NCBI GenBank assembly: GCA_963422685.1
Contig: OY730442.1
Location: forward strand, 1,674,001 to 1,738,000
Direction of reading: 5' to 3'
Origin: Spongiihabitans sp963422685
GTDB lineage: Bacteria; Pseudomonadota; Gammaproteobacteria; Arenicellales; Poriferihabitantaceae
Length of the DNA stretch: 64,000 bases
The translations under genes and the position numbers were made by a program. Under the pieces are notes generated by a model. The model was not told the DNA's origin. It did not search any database and was given only the letters and a program-made list of their open reading frames with translations. Shown in pieces: positions 54,434-62,832 of this stretch. The stretch's first letter is position 1; each line of letters starts with the position of its first letter.

Positions 54434-54638
54434 AATTCCGCAGGCGAGGCCGTTCGGCGAGCATGAATCGCTGGGGAAAGACCAGACTGACAATCTCGCC
54501 AACCCTGTTTCGTGGAACAGGATTGAATAACCCTGGCAGTGATAAATCCGGCCCGTTTGGGCGCAGATGGAGTATGAGAAATTACCCGTTTACCACGGTA
54601 TACTCTGCCGGATTGAAAATTTCAGGCAGGAACCAATT

Positions 54639-55352
54639 ATGCGATTACTGGTATTTCAGCACATTGAATGCGAACATCCGGGGGCGTTTCGACGGTTTTT
54701 AACCGCAGACGGCATCCCATGGGATGCGGTGGAACTGAACCGGGGCGACCCGATTCCTGCATTGGAAAACTATGATGCCTTATGGGTGATGGGTGGGCCG
54801 ATGGATGTATGGGACCTGGCTGAACACCCCTGGCTGGCGCCGGAGAAAAAAGCGATTCGCCGTTGGGTGAACGAAATTGACAAGCCCTTTCTCGGCGTCT
54901 GTCTGGGGCACCAGTTGCTGGCCGATGCCCTGGGTGGCGCCTGCGGGCCGCAAAAACCGGCTGAAATCGGCATTCTTGGGGTGCAACTGAACGACGCCGG
55001 GATGCAGGATCCGATTTTTACCGGCATGTCCCGCTGCCAACAGGGTTTGCAGTGGCATTCCGTTCAGGTTACTCAGCTCCCGGACAATGCAGTCGTTCTT
55101 GCTTCGTCTGATTTGTGCCGGGTGCAGGCGATGCGGATTGGTGATAAAGCCTGGTCAGTGCAGTATCATGTCGAGCTGGAGCCGGATACGGTGGAGAATT
55201 GGGGCGCTGTTCCGGCGTATAAAACAGCTCTGGAAGCGGCGCTCGGCCCCACCGGACTGGATGATATGCGGGCCGCCGCAGAGGCGAATATGGTGCAGTT
55301 TCTGGACAATACCCGTCAGTTGTATAAAAACTTTATGGCGCAGTGCGCCTGA
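54639..55352 (+). CDS. Class I glutamine amidotransferase-like protein
   Basis: A 237-residue protein of the GATase1 fold (GMP-synthase glutaminase-like). The nucleophile elbow is FLGVCLGHQLLADALGG; GGPMDVWDLAEHPWL precedes it and WHSVQVTQLP follows. The catalytic His/Glu is suggested by VQYHVELEPDTV (the usual HPE replaced by HVE, so the Glu is kept but the Pro lost). ATG 54639 has AGGA seven bases upstream; a longer frame from 54567 lacks such a site. It may act on amines or gamma-glutamyl compounds, as PuuD-like or GuaA-like stand-alone amidotransferases do. It is a single gene. Confidence 0.85.
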   Translation: MRLLVFQHIECEHPGAFRRFLTADGIPWDAVELNRGDPIPALENYDALWVMGGPMDVWDLAEHPWLAPEKKAIRRWVNEIDKPFLGVCLGHQLLADALGGACGPQKPAEIGILGVQLNDAGMQDPIFTGMSRCQQGLQWHSVQVTQLPDNAVVLASSDLCRVQAMRIGDKAWSVQYHVELEPDTVENWGAVPAYKTALEAALGPTGLDDMRAAAEANMVQFLDNTRQLYKNFMAQCA

Positions 55353-55385
55353 TGTTTTCCAAACCCGGGTCAGGCAGCCCCCGGG

Positions 55386-56276
55386 TCAGGTAGCCAATAC
55401 CAAAGTGGCGCTCATGGCAAGGCTTCCATCCGGCGCAGCTGCCCAAATTTCGCAGTTGCCATTTTTATGCCCGGCATGATCTTGCAGATACAGGGTAAAT
55501 GGCTGGTTGTGATACAAAGGCCGGACTGCCCGAAATTGGAATTCCTTGACACAATGGCGCGACAGCTGACCGACAAAATATTTGCCGGCCAGCGCAAGCA
55601 TCAATGTTGCCGTCAGAGGCGCATGCACTACCAGCCCCGGATACCCTTCAACGTCTTTACAAAAATCCAGATCGTAGTGAATGCGATGACCATTGAAAGT
55701 CAGGGCGGAATATCGAAACAGCAGGGTTGTTGAGGGCATTATGGTGGCAGAAATACTGGCCGCAACGGGAGCCGGTTGCAACGGGCCGGGTGGTGAAGCC
55801 GGCGATTTGCTGCGATACACAATATCCTGGTTTTCTTCCAGGGTTAATTCGCAGCCAGAAAAATAGCGATGATTTATCGTTACAAAACACAATTCACCGC
55901 TGCGTCCGGATTTTCTCTGTACATGCTTGATGACGGAAATTTTTACTAATTTATCGCCGATGATAACGGGGTTGTGAAATTTCAGTCTGGTTCCGGCCCA
56001 CATTCTTTTGGGCAGCGCTACGGGAGGCAGAAAACCGCCCAGCCTGATATGTCCATCCCGGCCAAGCTGGCCCGGTGCAGGTGCCTGCAAAAAATACATC
56101 CAGTGCCAGCCCGGCGGCAGGGGGTCGCCGGTTTTGTAATCCCGTCCGTGCTGATTGAGCGTGGCTTTTAAAAAATTGGCCGGTTTCGCTGCAATGGTGT
56201 CCTGCTTCTGTTCGCGCCGGCCAATCCACTGCTTCAGGGTTGCTTCATCCAGGGTGAGGTCAATGGCCTGGTTCAT
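55386..56276 (-). CDS. Hot-dog fold acyl-CoA hydratase (HTD2/mesaconyl-C4-CoA hydratase-like)
   Basis: A 296-residue double hot-dog protein. The N-terminal FAS1-like dehydratase half has LPPGWHWMYFLQAPAP, DGHIRLGGFLPPVALPKRM and AGTRLKFHNPVIIGDKL. The C-terminal MaoC-like half has TLLFRYSALTFNGHRIHYD (with the Asn/His catalytic region) and YPGLVVHAPLTATLML. Closest described role in the family is mesaconyl-C4-CoA (3-methylfumaryl-CoA) hydratase. It begins at ATG 56276, 7 bp after the CoA-transferase stop. A CaiB-type transferase plus this hydratase is the pair found in C5-dicarboxyl-CoA metabolism; use of that substrate here is inference. Confidence 0.85.
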   Translation of the reverse strand: MNQAIDLTLDEATLKQWIGRREQKQDTIAAKPANFLKATLNQHGRDYKTGDPLPPGWHWMYFLQAPAPGQLGRDGHIRLGGFLPPVALPKRMWAGTRLKFHNPVIIGDKLVKISVIKHVQRKSGRSGELCFVTINHRYFSGCELTLEENQDIVYRSKSPASPPGPLQPAPVAASISATIMPSTTLLFRYSALTFNGHRIHYDLDFCKDVEGYPGLVVHAPLTATLMLALAGKYFVGQLSRHCVKEFQFRAVRPLYHNQPFTLYLQDHAGHKNGNCEIWAAAPDGSLAMSATLVLAT

Positions 56277-56283
56277 TTGCAAA

Positions 56284-57420
56284 TCAGGAAAATTCAGCTC
56301 TGATAGATTGAGAATGCTCGCCCAGTGCGGGCACTTTGGCAGCGGCCGGGTCGCCGACTGCCAAACCCACGTCGACGTGGGTGATCGGGCTGGCAGGAAA
56401 ATTTATCCATCGGCCGGTGGATGAAATCCCGCTTCTGCGCTGTATCCCAGGATGTTCGGACAGGTCTTTAACGCGGTTGACCGAGCCGAATGCAACGTCC
56501 GCGGACGTCAATCTGTGGATGGCTTCGCTGCGATTGATTGCGCGGGTGACGCCGAGGATGATCGCATCCATCGCCGCCCGGTTTTTTACCCGATTGTTGT
56601 TGCTGTCAAATCGCGCATCGCTGGCGACTTCAGGCTGCCGCAGAAAGGTTTTGCAAAACCGCGCCCACTCACGTTCATTCTGAATGGCAATAATGATGAC
56701 TTCCTGGTCCGCAGTGGCATATCCACCATAGGGCGCGATAGAGGGATGATGTAGTCCGGCCCGGGTCGGCGCTGTGCGGCCATAGTCCTGATGCAGTAAT
56801 GGCACGGTCATCCAGTCCGCTGCCGTGTCGAACAGGGATACCTGGACCCCGCACCCCCGGCCGGTTTTTTGTCGGATCATCAACGCCTCCAATACCCCGG
56901 CATGGGCATTCATGCCCGCACTGATGTCGCAGATGGAAACGCCTATTCGCCCGAACCCGGTCTGGCCGCCGCTGATGCTTATCAGCCCGCTTTCCGCCTG
57001 CACCAGAAAATCATAGGCCTTCATGCTGGCAACCGATGGATCGCTGCCATAGCCGGTTATGTCGCAGGTAACAAGCTGTGCGTATTTATCGCGCAGCCAG
57101 GCGCTGCCGAATCCGGCCCGCTCCAGCGCCCCGGGCGTCAGATTCTGCACAAACACATCGGCCTTTTGCAAAATTCGATGCAGCAATGCCGCGTCATCCT
57201 GATTTTTAAAGTCCAGTATCAGCGATTCCTTGCCGCAGTTGTTCCAAAAAAAGTACGAGCTGTCGCCGCCGGCCACATCATCATAACCCCGGGCGAAGTC
57301 ACCGGTTTCACGCTCAATTTTAATTACCCGGGCGCCGGCCTGGCACAGCCTGGCGGTGCAAACCGGTGCGGCCACCGCTTGTTCAATGGCCACCACGAGG
57401 ATGTCGGCAAGGGGTTTCAC
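56284..57420 (-). CDS. CaiB/BaiF family CoA-transferase (class III)
   Basis: A 378-residue class III CoA-transferase. It shows ADILVVAIEQAVAAPVCTARL, GARVIKIERETGDFARGYD, and VFVQNLTPGALERAGFG with the following catalytic-Asp region, then ITGYGSDPSVASMKAYDFLV. The C-terminal RFDSNNNRVKNRAAMDAI segment is also typical. The enzyme moves CoA between carboxylic acids, or within one molecule as in mesaconyl-CoA C1-C4 transferase. It starts with GTG at 57420, overlapping the dehydrogenase stop by one base (TAGTG), so it is tightly coupled within the operon. Confidence 0.9.
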   Translation of the reverse strand: MKPLADILVVAIEQAVAAPVCTARLCQAGARVIKIERETGDFARGYDDVAGGDSSYFFWNNCGKESLILDFKNQDDAALLHRILQKADVFVQNLTPGALERAGFGSAWLRDKYAQLVTCDITGYGSDPSVASMKAYDFLVQAESGLISISGGQTGFGRIGVSICDISAGMNAHAGVLEALMIRQKTGRGCGVQVSLFDTAADWMTVPLLHQDYGRTAPTRAGLHHPSIAPYGGYATADQEVIIIAIQNEREWARFCKTFLRQPEVASDARFDSNNNRVKNRAAMDAIILGVTRAINRSEAIHRLTSADVAFGSVNRVKDLSEHPGIQRRSGISSTGRWINFPASPITHVDVGLAVGDPAAAKVPALGEHSQSIRAEFS

Positions 57421-58586
57421 TAATAACTCCGGGGCAGCCCCAGCACATGTTCAGCGACATAGGCCAGGATGAAATTGGTCGATACTGGTGCAGTGCGATA
57501 CAACCGGGTCTCCCTGAATTTGCGTTCAATGTGAAACTCCCGGGCGAAGGCAAAACCGCCGTGTATTTCCATGCACATATCCGCCGCCTGCCAACTGGCT
57601 TCCGACGCCAGCAATTTCGCCATATTCGCTTCACTGCCGCATGGTTGATTCTGGTCAAATAATCCGGCGCCTTTTTTCACCATGAGGCTGGCCGCTTCAA
57701 TATTGATATGACAGCGGGCAATCGGGAACTGTACGCCCTGATTTTGTCCGATGGGCCGGTTGAATACTTTCCGCTCACTGGCGTAGTAGCGTGCTCTGTC
57801 CACGAAAAAACGACCGTCACCAATACATTCCGATGCAATCAGAATCCGCTCCGCATTCATGCTGTCAAGAATGACCCGAAAACCGTTGTTCTCCTCGCCG
57901 AGCAAATTTTCCGCAGGAATTTCCAGATTGTCGAAAAAAAGTTCGCAACTGTGATGATTGATCATCGAGTCAATGGGCCTGACCGTGAGGCCATTATTTG
58001 CCGCTTGGTTCAGGTCGACAATAAATGTGGATAATCCTGCGGTCTTTTTGTGTACTTCATCGACGGCGGTGGTGCGCGCCAGCAGCAGCATCAAATCCGA
58101 ATGCTGCACCCGGCTGATCCAGACTTTCTGGCCGTTTATGACATATCTGTCGCCCTTTTTCACGGCCGTTGTGTTAAGGCGGGTGGTGTCCGTGCCCGTA
58201 TTCGGCTCGGTCACGGCAAAACTCTGCAATCGCAGCGAGCCATCCGCAATGCCGGGCAAATACTTTTGTTTCTGCTGTGCAGAGCCATGCCGCAACAGCG
58301 AACCCATGACATACATCTGCGCGTGGCAGGCGCCGGGATGACCGCCGGAGAAACTGATTTCTTCCAGTATTACACAGGCTTCCTGCACGCCCAGTCCGGA
58401 GCCGCCGTATTGTTCTGGAATCAAGGCGGACAGATAGCCGGCCCGGCTCAATGCCTTGACAAATTCTGTGGGGTAGCCGCGTTCGGCATCCAGTTTCAGC
58501 CAGTACTGCTCGCTAAAATCCTGACACAGGGCGCGAACGCCAGCGCGGATTGCCTGAATATGTTCGGATTCCTGATAATCAGTCAA
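57420..58586 (-). CDS. Acyl-CoA dehydrogenase
   Basis: A 388-residue flavoprotein of the acyl-CoA dehydrogenase family. It shows SALIPEQYGGSGLGVQEACV, the substrate/FAD segment LQSFAVTEPNTGTDTTRLNT, VWISRVQHSDLMLLLART, and EAASLMVKKGAGLFDQN. The C-terminal CMEIHGGFAFAREFHIERK and RTAPVSTNFILAYVAEHVL carry the usual Gly-Gly FAD contact and terminal helix. It introduces a 2,3 double bond into an acyl-CoA and passes electrons to ETF. In this operon it could make the enoyl-CoA for the hydratase. The coupling to the CoA-transferase supports a joint pathway. Confidence 0.92.
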   Translation of the reverse strand: MTDYQESEHIQAIRAGVRALCQDFSEQYWLKLDAERGYPTEFVKALSRAGYLSALIPEQYGGSGLGVQEACVILEEISFSGGHPGACHAQMYVMGSLLRHGSAQQKQKYLPGIADGSLRLQSFAVTEPNTGTDTTRLNTTAVKKGDRYVINGQKVWISRVQHSDLMLLLARTTAVDEVHKKTAGLSTFIVDLNQAANNGLTVRPIDSMINHHSCELFFDNLEIPAENLLGEENNGFRVILDSMNAERILIASECIGDGRFFVDRARYYASERKVFNRPIGQNQGVQFPIARCHINIEAASLMVKKGAGLFDQNQPCGSEANMAKLLASEASWQAADMCMEIHGGFAFAREFHIERKFRETRLYRTAPVSTNFILAYVAEHVLGLPRSY

Positions 58587-58652
58587 TCGGCTTCTCCAAT
58601 GTCCCGGCGCAGCGGCCCGGGCGGTTTCCCGGCGCCGGGTTTATGCAAAAAA

Positions 58653-59438
58653 TTATGCCACCGACACCACGTAGTTCAAACCTTGCCGACCGCCATCAAC
58701 GTATACGGTTTCCCCGGTGATGTAACTCGCATAATCGCTGGCGAGAAATACCGCGACCTTGGCGACTTCATCCGGTTCGCCTGGCCGCTGCATGGGGGTT
58801 CTGGACATGACCTCTTGCATCTTTTGCGGATTGTCCGCAATTGACTGGAATAATTCCGTATTGATTGACCCCGGCCCGATGCCGTTGACGCGCACGCCTT
58901 CACTGGCCATGCGAATGCCCAGACACTTTGTCCACTGATTTACGCCGCCTTTGGCGATGACATACGACGCGATGGCCGGAATAGCCAGCACCGCATTCAG
59001 TGAAGACATATTTATAATTGTTCCACGGCAACCCTGTTCATCGGCGGGTTGTTTTATCATGCGTTGGGCGGCAATCTGCCCGGTCAGAAAAACGCCTTTC
59101 AAATTAACCGCGATGACGCGGTCAAAATCGGCTTCTTCCACTTCCAGAATATCGGCCGGCAAAGCGATCCCTGCATTGGCGATGACCGTATCCACGCGAT
59201 TGTATTTTTCCATCGCAAAGTCGAATACTGCTTCGATATCCGATTTTTTGCGCACGTCACAATGTGTATAGTGGGCGTCGCCGCCCTGGTCGCGTAATTT
59301 TTGCGCCGACTGCCAGCCCGGCTCGTGGTCAACATCACAAAGCACAACCCTGGCGCCTTCTTTTACAAATCGTTCTGCACAGGCATAGCCAATGCCCCGG
59401 GCAGCGCCGGTAATCACCGCAGTCTTGTTTTCAAGCAT
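58653..59438 (-). CDS. Short-chain dehydrogenase/reductase
   Basis: A 261-residue classical SDR. The cofactor motif is VITGAARGIGYACAERF, Asp in VLCDVDHEP suggests NAD preference, NAG is in VIANAGIALP, the catalytic Ser lies in INMSSLNAVLA and the Tyr/Lys pair in YVIAKGGVNQW. The C-terminus GETVYVDGGRQGLNYV is typical. ATG 59438 has GAGG eight bases upstream and lies 22 bp after the ThDP-enzyme stop. A longer frame from 59483 would overlap that gene. It oxidises an alcohol or hydroxyacid intermediate, substrate unknown. Confidence 0.92.
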   Translation of the reverse strand: MLENKTAVITGAARGIGYACAERFVKEGARVVLCDVDHEPGWQSAQKLRDQGGDAHYTHCDVRKKSDIEAVFDFAMEKYNRVDTVIANAGIALPADILEVEEADFDRVIAVNLKGVFLTGQIAAQRMIKQPADEQGCRGTIINMSSLNAVLAIPAIASYVIAKGGVNQWTKCLGIRMASEGVRVNGIGPGSINTELFQSIADNPQKMQEVMSRTPMQRPGEPDEVAKVAVFLASDYASYITGETVYVDGGRQGLNYVVSVA

Positions 59439-59460
59439 CTTTGCCTCGTTCTTTTTAGGG

Positions 59461-61086
59461 TTAATAGTCAGTCTGTAATTCAATCACCGCTGGCCGCCCG
59501 GCGTTGAGTGCATTTTCAAATACGGATTCAAACGCTTCGGTTTCTGCAACCACCGCACCGAATGCGCCATAGGCCCGGGCTAGTGCCGCAAAATCCGGGT
59601 TTTCCAGCGCCGTTGCCACCGGACGGCCGGGGTAATGGTGCTGCTGATGACTGCGTATGGTACCGTAACTTCTATTATTGATGATTAAAAATACCGCATT
59701 GAGCCGGTATTGAACGGCGGTGGCCAATTCCTGCCCGTTCATCAGAAAACAGCCGTCACCAGAATGGCAAACCACCACGGCATCCGGCCGGGCGACTTTG
59801 GCCGCTATTGCCGCCGGTACGCCATAACCCATGGAGCCATTGGTGGATGCCAGTTGGGTGTTGGGTTGACGGAATTGATAATGCCGCTGCGCCCAGGTGG
59901 TGTAGTTGCCGGCGCCGTTGGTAATGATGGCATCCGCCGGCAGCCGGCTGCGTATCACCGCGGCCACCCGGTCCATGCGCAGCGCCGCGCCGATGTTTCT
60001 GGGTGCGTGCAGATAATCCAGATAATCCTGATGGCCCTGTCTAATATAATCGTTTCGATCAATGCCGCAGGCCGGGATTTCACAGGCGGCGCGCAGGAAA
60101 GATTCCGGGTGGCTGATGATACCCAGGTCGGCTCGATAGACGGCGTTTATCTGTTCGGCGCCCACATGAATATGGATCAATTTTTGCGTGGCGTTGCCGC
60201 CGCCGGATACCGCCAGCGCGGTATAGCCGGAAGTGGTTATGTCGCCGAGACGGGGGCCGATGGCGATAAGGAGATCTGCCGCTCGAATGCGTTCAAGCAA
60301 CCGGGGATTTGGCGCCAGCCCCATTTCGCCGATATAGTGCGGGTGGGTATTGTCAAAACTGTCAGTGCGGCGAAATGCGGTGACCACCGGCAGGCTTTGA
60401 TGCGCTGCAAATTGCGGTAAATATTCGGATGCTTTCGGCGTCCAGCCAGCCCCGCCGCAAATCACAATGGCCCGACGGGCCTGTCCCAGATGCTGCGCCA
60501 GTTGGGTAATGGACTGGGGTGAAGGCGATGCCGGGCAGGACGCGGCCGGTTCCCGGTCGGCGACGGTGACCACGTCCCTGAGCATATCCTCGGGCAACTC
60601 GATCACCACCGGGCCAGGCCGACCGCTCGTGGCCGTTTGCCAGGCCTGGCCCAGTTGTTCGGGAATGCGGTCAGCGTGGTTGAAGGTGATTACTCTTTTG
60701 GCCACACCGCCATAGACCTGATGGAAATCCAGTTCCTGAAAAGCCTCCCTGCCTGCATCGCCCCGGGAAATCTGTCCAATAAACAAGAGTAGCGGAGTGG
60801 AATCCTGGAACGCGGTATGGACAGCGATCATGGCGTTGCAGGCGCCCGGGCCGCGGGATACGAAACATACGCCGGGGCGATTGGTCAGTTTTCCATGGGC
60901 TTCTGCCGCATACGCCGCACCGCCTTCCTGCCGGCAAGTGATGATTTGCATACGATCCTGCCTGTCGTACAGCGCATCCAGCGCCGCCAGATAACTTTCT
61001 CCGGGGACGCAGAACAGCGTGTCTACGCCGTATTTGATCAATCCGTCGATCAATACCTCGCCACCGCTGCGGTCGATTGTTTGCAA
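59461..61086 (-). CDS. Thiamine-diphosphate-dependent enzyme (acetolactate synthase-like)
   Basis: 541 residues with the three-domain POX/AHAS plan. The N-terminal Pyr domain has FCVPGESYLAALDALYD and the activating Glu in CRQEGGAAYAAEAHGKL. The central domain holds ICGGAGWTPKASEYL. The C-terminal PP domain has the ThDP motif HSGDGCFLMNGQELATAVQY with IINNRSYG. Members include acetolactate synthase-like proteins, benzoylformate or sulfoacetaldehyde-type enzymes and 2-hydroxyacyl-CoA lyases. No small regulatory AHAS subunit is adjacent, so a catabolic role in this operon is more likely. It lies 81 bp after hyuB. Confidence 0.88.
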   Translation of the reverse strand: MQTIDRSGGEVLIDGLIKYGVDTLFCVPGESYLAALDALYDRQDRMQIITCRQEGGAAYAAEAHGKLTNRPGVCFVSRGPGACNAMIAVHTAFQDSTPLLLFIGQISRGDAGREAFQELDFHQVYGGVAKRVITFNHADRIPEQLGQAWQTATSGRPGPVVIELPEDMLRDVVTVADREPAASCPASPSPQSITQLAQHLGQARRAIVICGGAGWTPKASEYLPQFAAHQSLPVVTAFRRTDSFDNTHPHYIGEMGLAPNPRLLERIRAADLLIAIGPRLGDITTSGYTALAVSGGGNATQKLIHIHVGAEQINAVYRADLGIISHPESFLRAACEIPACGIDRNDYIRQGHQDYLDYLHAPRNIGAALRMDRVAAVIRSRLPADAIITNGAGNYTTWAQRHYQFRQPNTQLASTNGSMGYGVPAAIAAKVARPDAVVVCHSGDGCFLMNGQELATAVQYRLNAVFLIINNRSYGTIRSHQQHHYPGRPVATALENPDFAALARAYGAFGAVVAETEAFESVFENALNAGRPAVIELQTDY

Positions 61087-61167
61087 AAATTAATCCGGTT
61101 GTCGGTAAAAACGTTTATTTATCCCGGGTGTGCAGACTGCCGCGCCCGCCTGGGTCAAATACATGGT

Positions 61168-62832
61168 TCAGGGTTTATAATTGTAATGCGCCTGCGCATT
61201 TTCAGGCGAGATGTATCCGCGCTGTAAATCCTGCTCCACACTATCCGCCCGGCGTAACCACGGCCGGCCGTATCCGCCGCCGCCGGGCAGTTCCAATAAT
61301 AGTTTGTTATAGGTGGGCACGAACTGTTTGCCTTTGGTTTTTAAAACCGTACCGTCATCCAGCGTTACCGAGCCACCACTGCCGTTTAAACCCCCTTCGC
61401 GACCACGGGCCGGGTTTTTAACCCGATCAAACATGGCGCTGAAATGAAATTCATAACCTTCGGCCGCGCCGATGACCATAGACTGGCCCAGACCGCCGCG
61501 ATACTGCCCAGCACCGCCGGAATCGGGCCGAAGCTGCTTCTTCCACACAATAATCGGCCCGACCTGTTCCGTGGCTTCAATGGGCATGGTATGCACTCCG
61601 CTGGGAAATGCGGTGGCGCTCAATCCGTCCAGAGTGGGGCGGGCACCGGTTCCGCCGCTGTTGAACATCAGGATTTCTGCGGTATCGCCCGGGTGGTTTG
61701 CACGCCGTTCTGCGATGGGGCGGGTGTTGATATGGATGTTCCACAGTGCCGAGGCACCTTCGGCAGGAATCTGTCCTGGCAGCAACCGGTGCATCGCCCC
61801 CATAACCAGGTCTGGAACGAAATGGCCAATGACATGACGCGCTGATACCGGAGCAGGGTGTCTGGCATTGAGGATGCAATTTTCCGGCGCGGTCACATAA
61901 AACGGGGCGAGAGAGCCTGTGTTATTGGGGATTTCGGGGGCGACGATGCACTTGATACCATAGCAGGCATAGGCCCTGGTATATACTAGGGGCACGTTTA
62001 TCCCTCTCGGGCTGATCGGTCCTGTACCGCCGAAGTCCGCGACGATCCGGTTTTCTTCAAATGAAACTTTGACGCTAAGATTTATGCAGTCAAAATAGCC
62101 ATCCACCATCAGGTCGCTGCGCGCTTCGCCCCGGGGCAGTTGACTAATGCAGGCCAGGGTTGCCTGATAACTATGCTCAAGAATAAACCGGGATAACTGA
62201 TCAATATTGTCCAGCCTGAATTCCTCCAGCATGGCCACCAGCCGCTTGTAACCGGTTTGATTACAGCCCGCCAGCGAAAACAGGTCGCCAATCACCTGAT
62301 CGGCAACCCGGACGTTGTGGCGAATGATGTTGAGCAATAACCGGTTCACCTGGCCGCGTTCGGCAAACTTGATGATGGGCACGCACAGACCTTCTTCGTA
62401 AACAGAGTCGGCATCGGCGCCGAACCCGCGTCCGCCGATATCCACTACATGGGCGGTACAGGCAAAAAATCCGATCAGATCATGTTTGTAAAACGCAGGA
62501 GATACAAAAGTGAAATCGTGTAAATGCCCGGTGCCTTTCCAGGGGTCATTGGTGACGTATACATCGCCTTCAAATATATTATCTGCTCCAATATCGTTGA
62601 TGAAATGTGGAACCGCGTCCGCCATGGCGTTGACATGTCCCGGCGTACCGGTCACCGCCTGGGCCAGCATCTGGCCCAGGCGGTTGAATATCCCGGCGGA
62701 CAAATCGCCGGCTTCGCGCACACTGGTCGAAAATGCGGTTCGGACCAACGCCCGAGCCTGCTCTTCGACGATGGAAATCAATCGATTCCACATGACCTGA
62801 TGTTCGATTGATGCGGTGGTTTGTGTGTTCAT
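61168..62832 (-). CDS. hyuB: Hydantoinase B/5-oxoprolinase family subunit
   Basis: A 554-residue HyuB-type subunit. It shows RLISIVEEQARALVRTAFST, GHVNAMADAVPHFINDIG, DVYVTNDPWKGTGHLHDFT, FACTAHVVDIGGRG and the C-terminal RPDSGGAGQYRGGLGQSMVI with GREGGLNGSGG. Together with HyuA it hydrolyses a cyclic amide (hydantoin, 5-oxoproline) with ATP, or carboxylates ketones in related enzymes. The start overlaps hyuA's stop in ATGA, 4 bp, so the two subunits are coupled. Confidence 0.92.
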   Translation of the reverse strand: MNTQTTASIEHQVMWNRLISIVEEQARALVRTAFSTSVREAGDLSAGIFNRLGQMLAQAVTGTPGHVNAMADAVPHFINDIGADNIFEGDVYVTNDPWKGTGHLHDFTFVSPAFYKHDLIGFFACTAHVVDIGGRGFGADADSVYEEGLCVPIIKFAERGQVNRLLLNIIRHNVRVADQVIGDLFSLAGCNQTGYKRLVAMLEEFRLDNIDQLSRFILEHSYQATLACISQLPRGEARSDLMVDGYFDCINLSVKVSFEENRIVADFGGTGPISPRGINVPLVYTRAYACYGIKCIVAPEIPNNTGSLAPFYVTAPENCILNARHPAPVSARHVIGHFVPDLVMGAMHRLLPGQIPAEGASALWNIHINTRPIAERRANHPGDTAEILMFNSGGTGARPTLDGLSATAFPSGVHTMPIEATEQVGPIIVWKKQLRPDSGGAGQYRGGLGQSMVIGAAEGYEFHFSAMFDRVKNPARGREGGLNGSGGSVTLDDGTVLKTKGKQFVPTYNKLLLELPGGGGYGRPWLRRADSVEQDLQRGYISPENAQAHYNYKP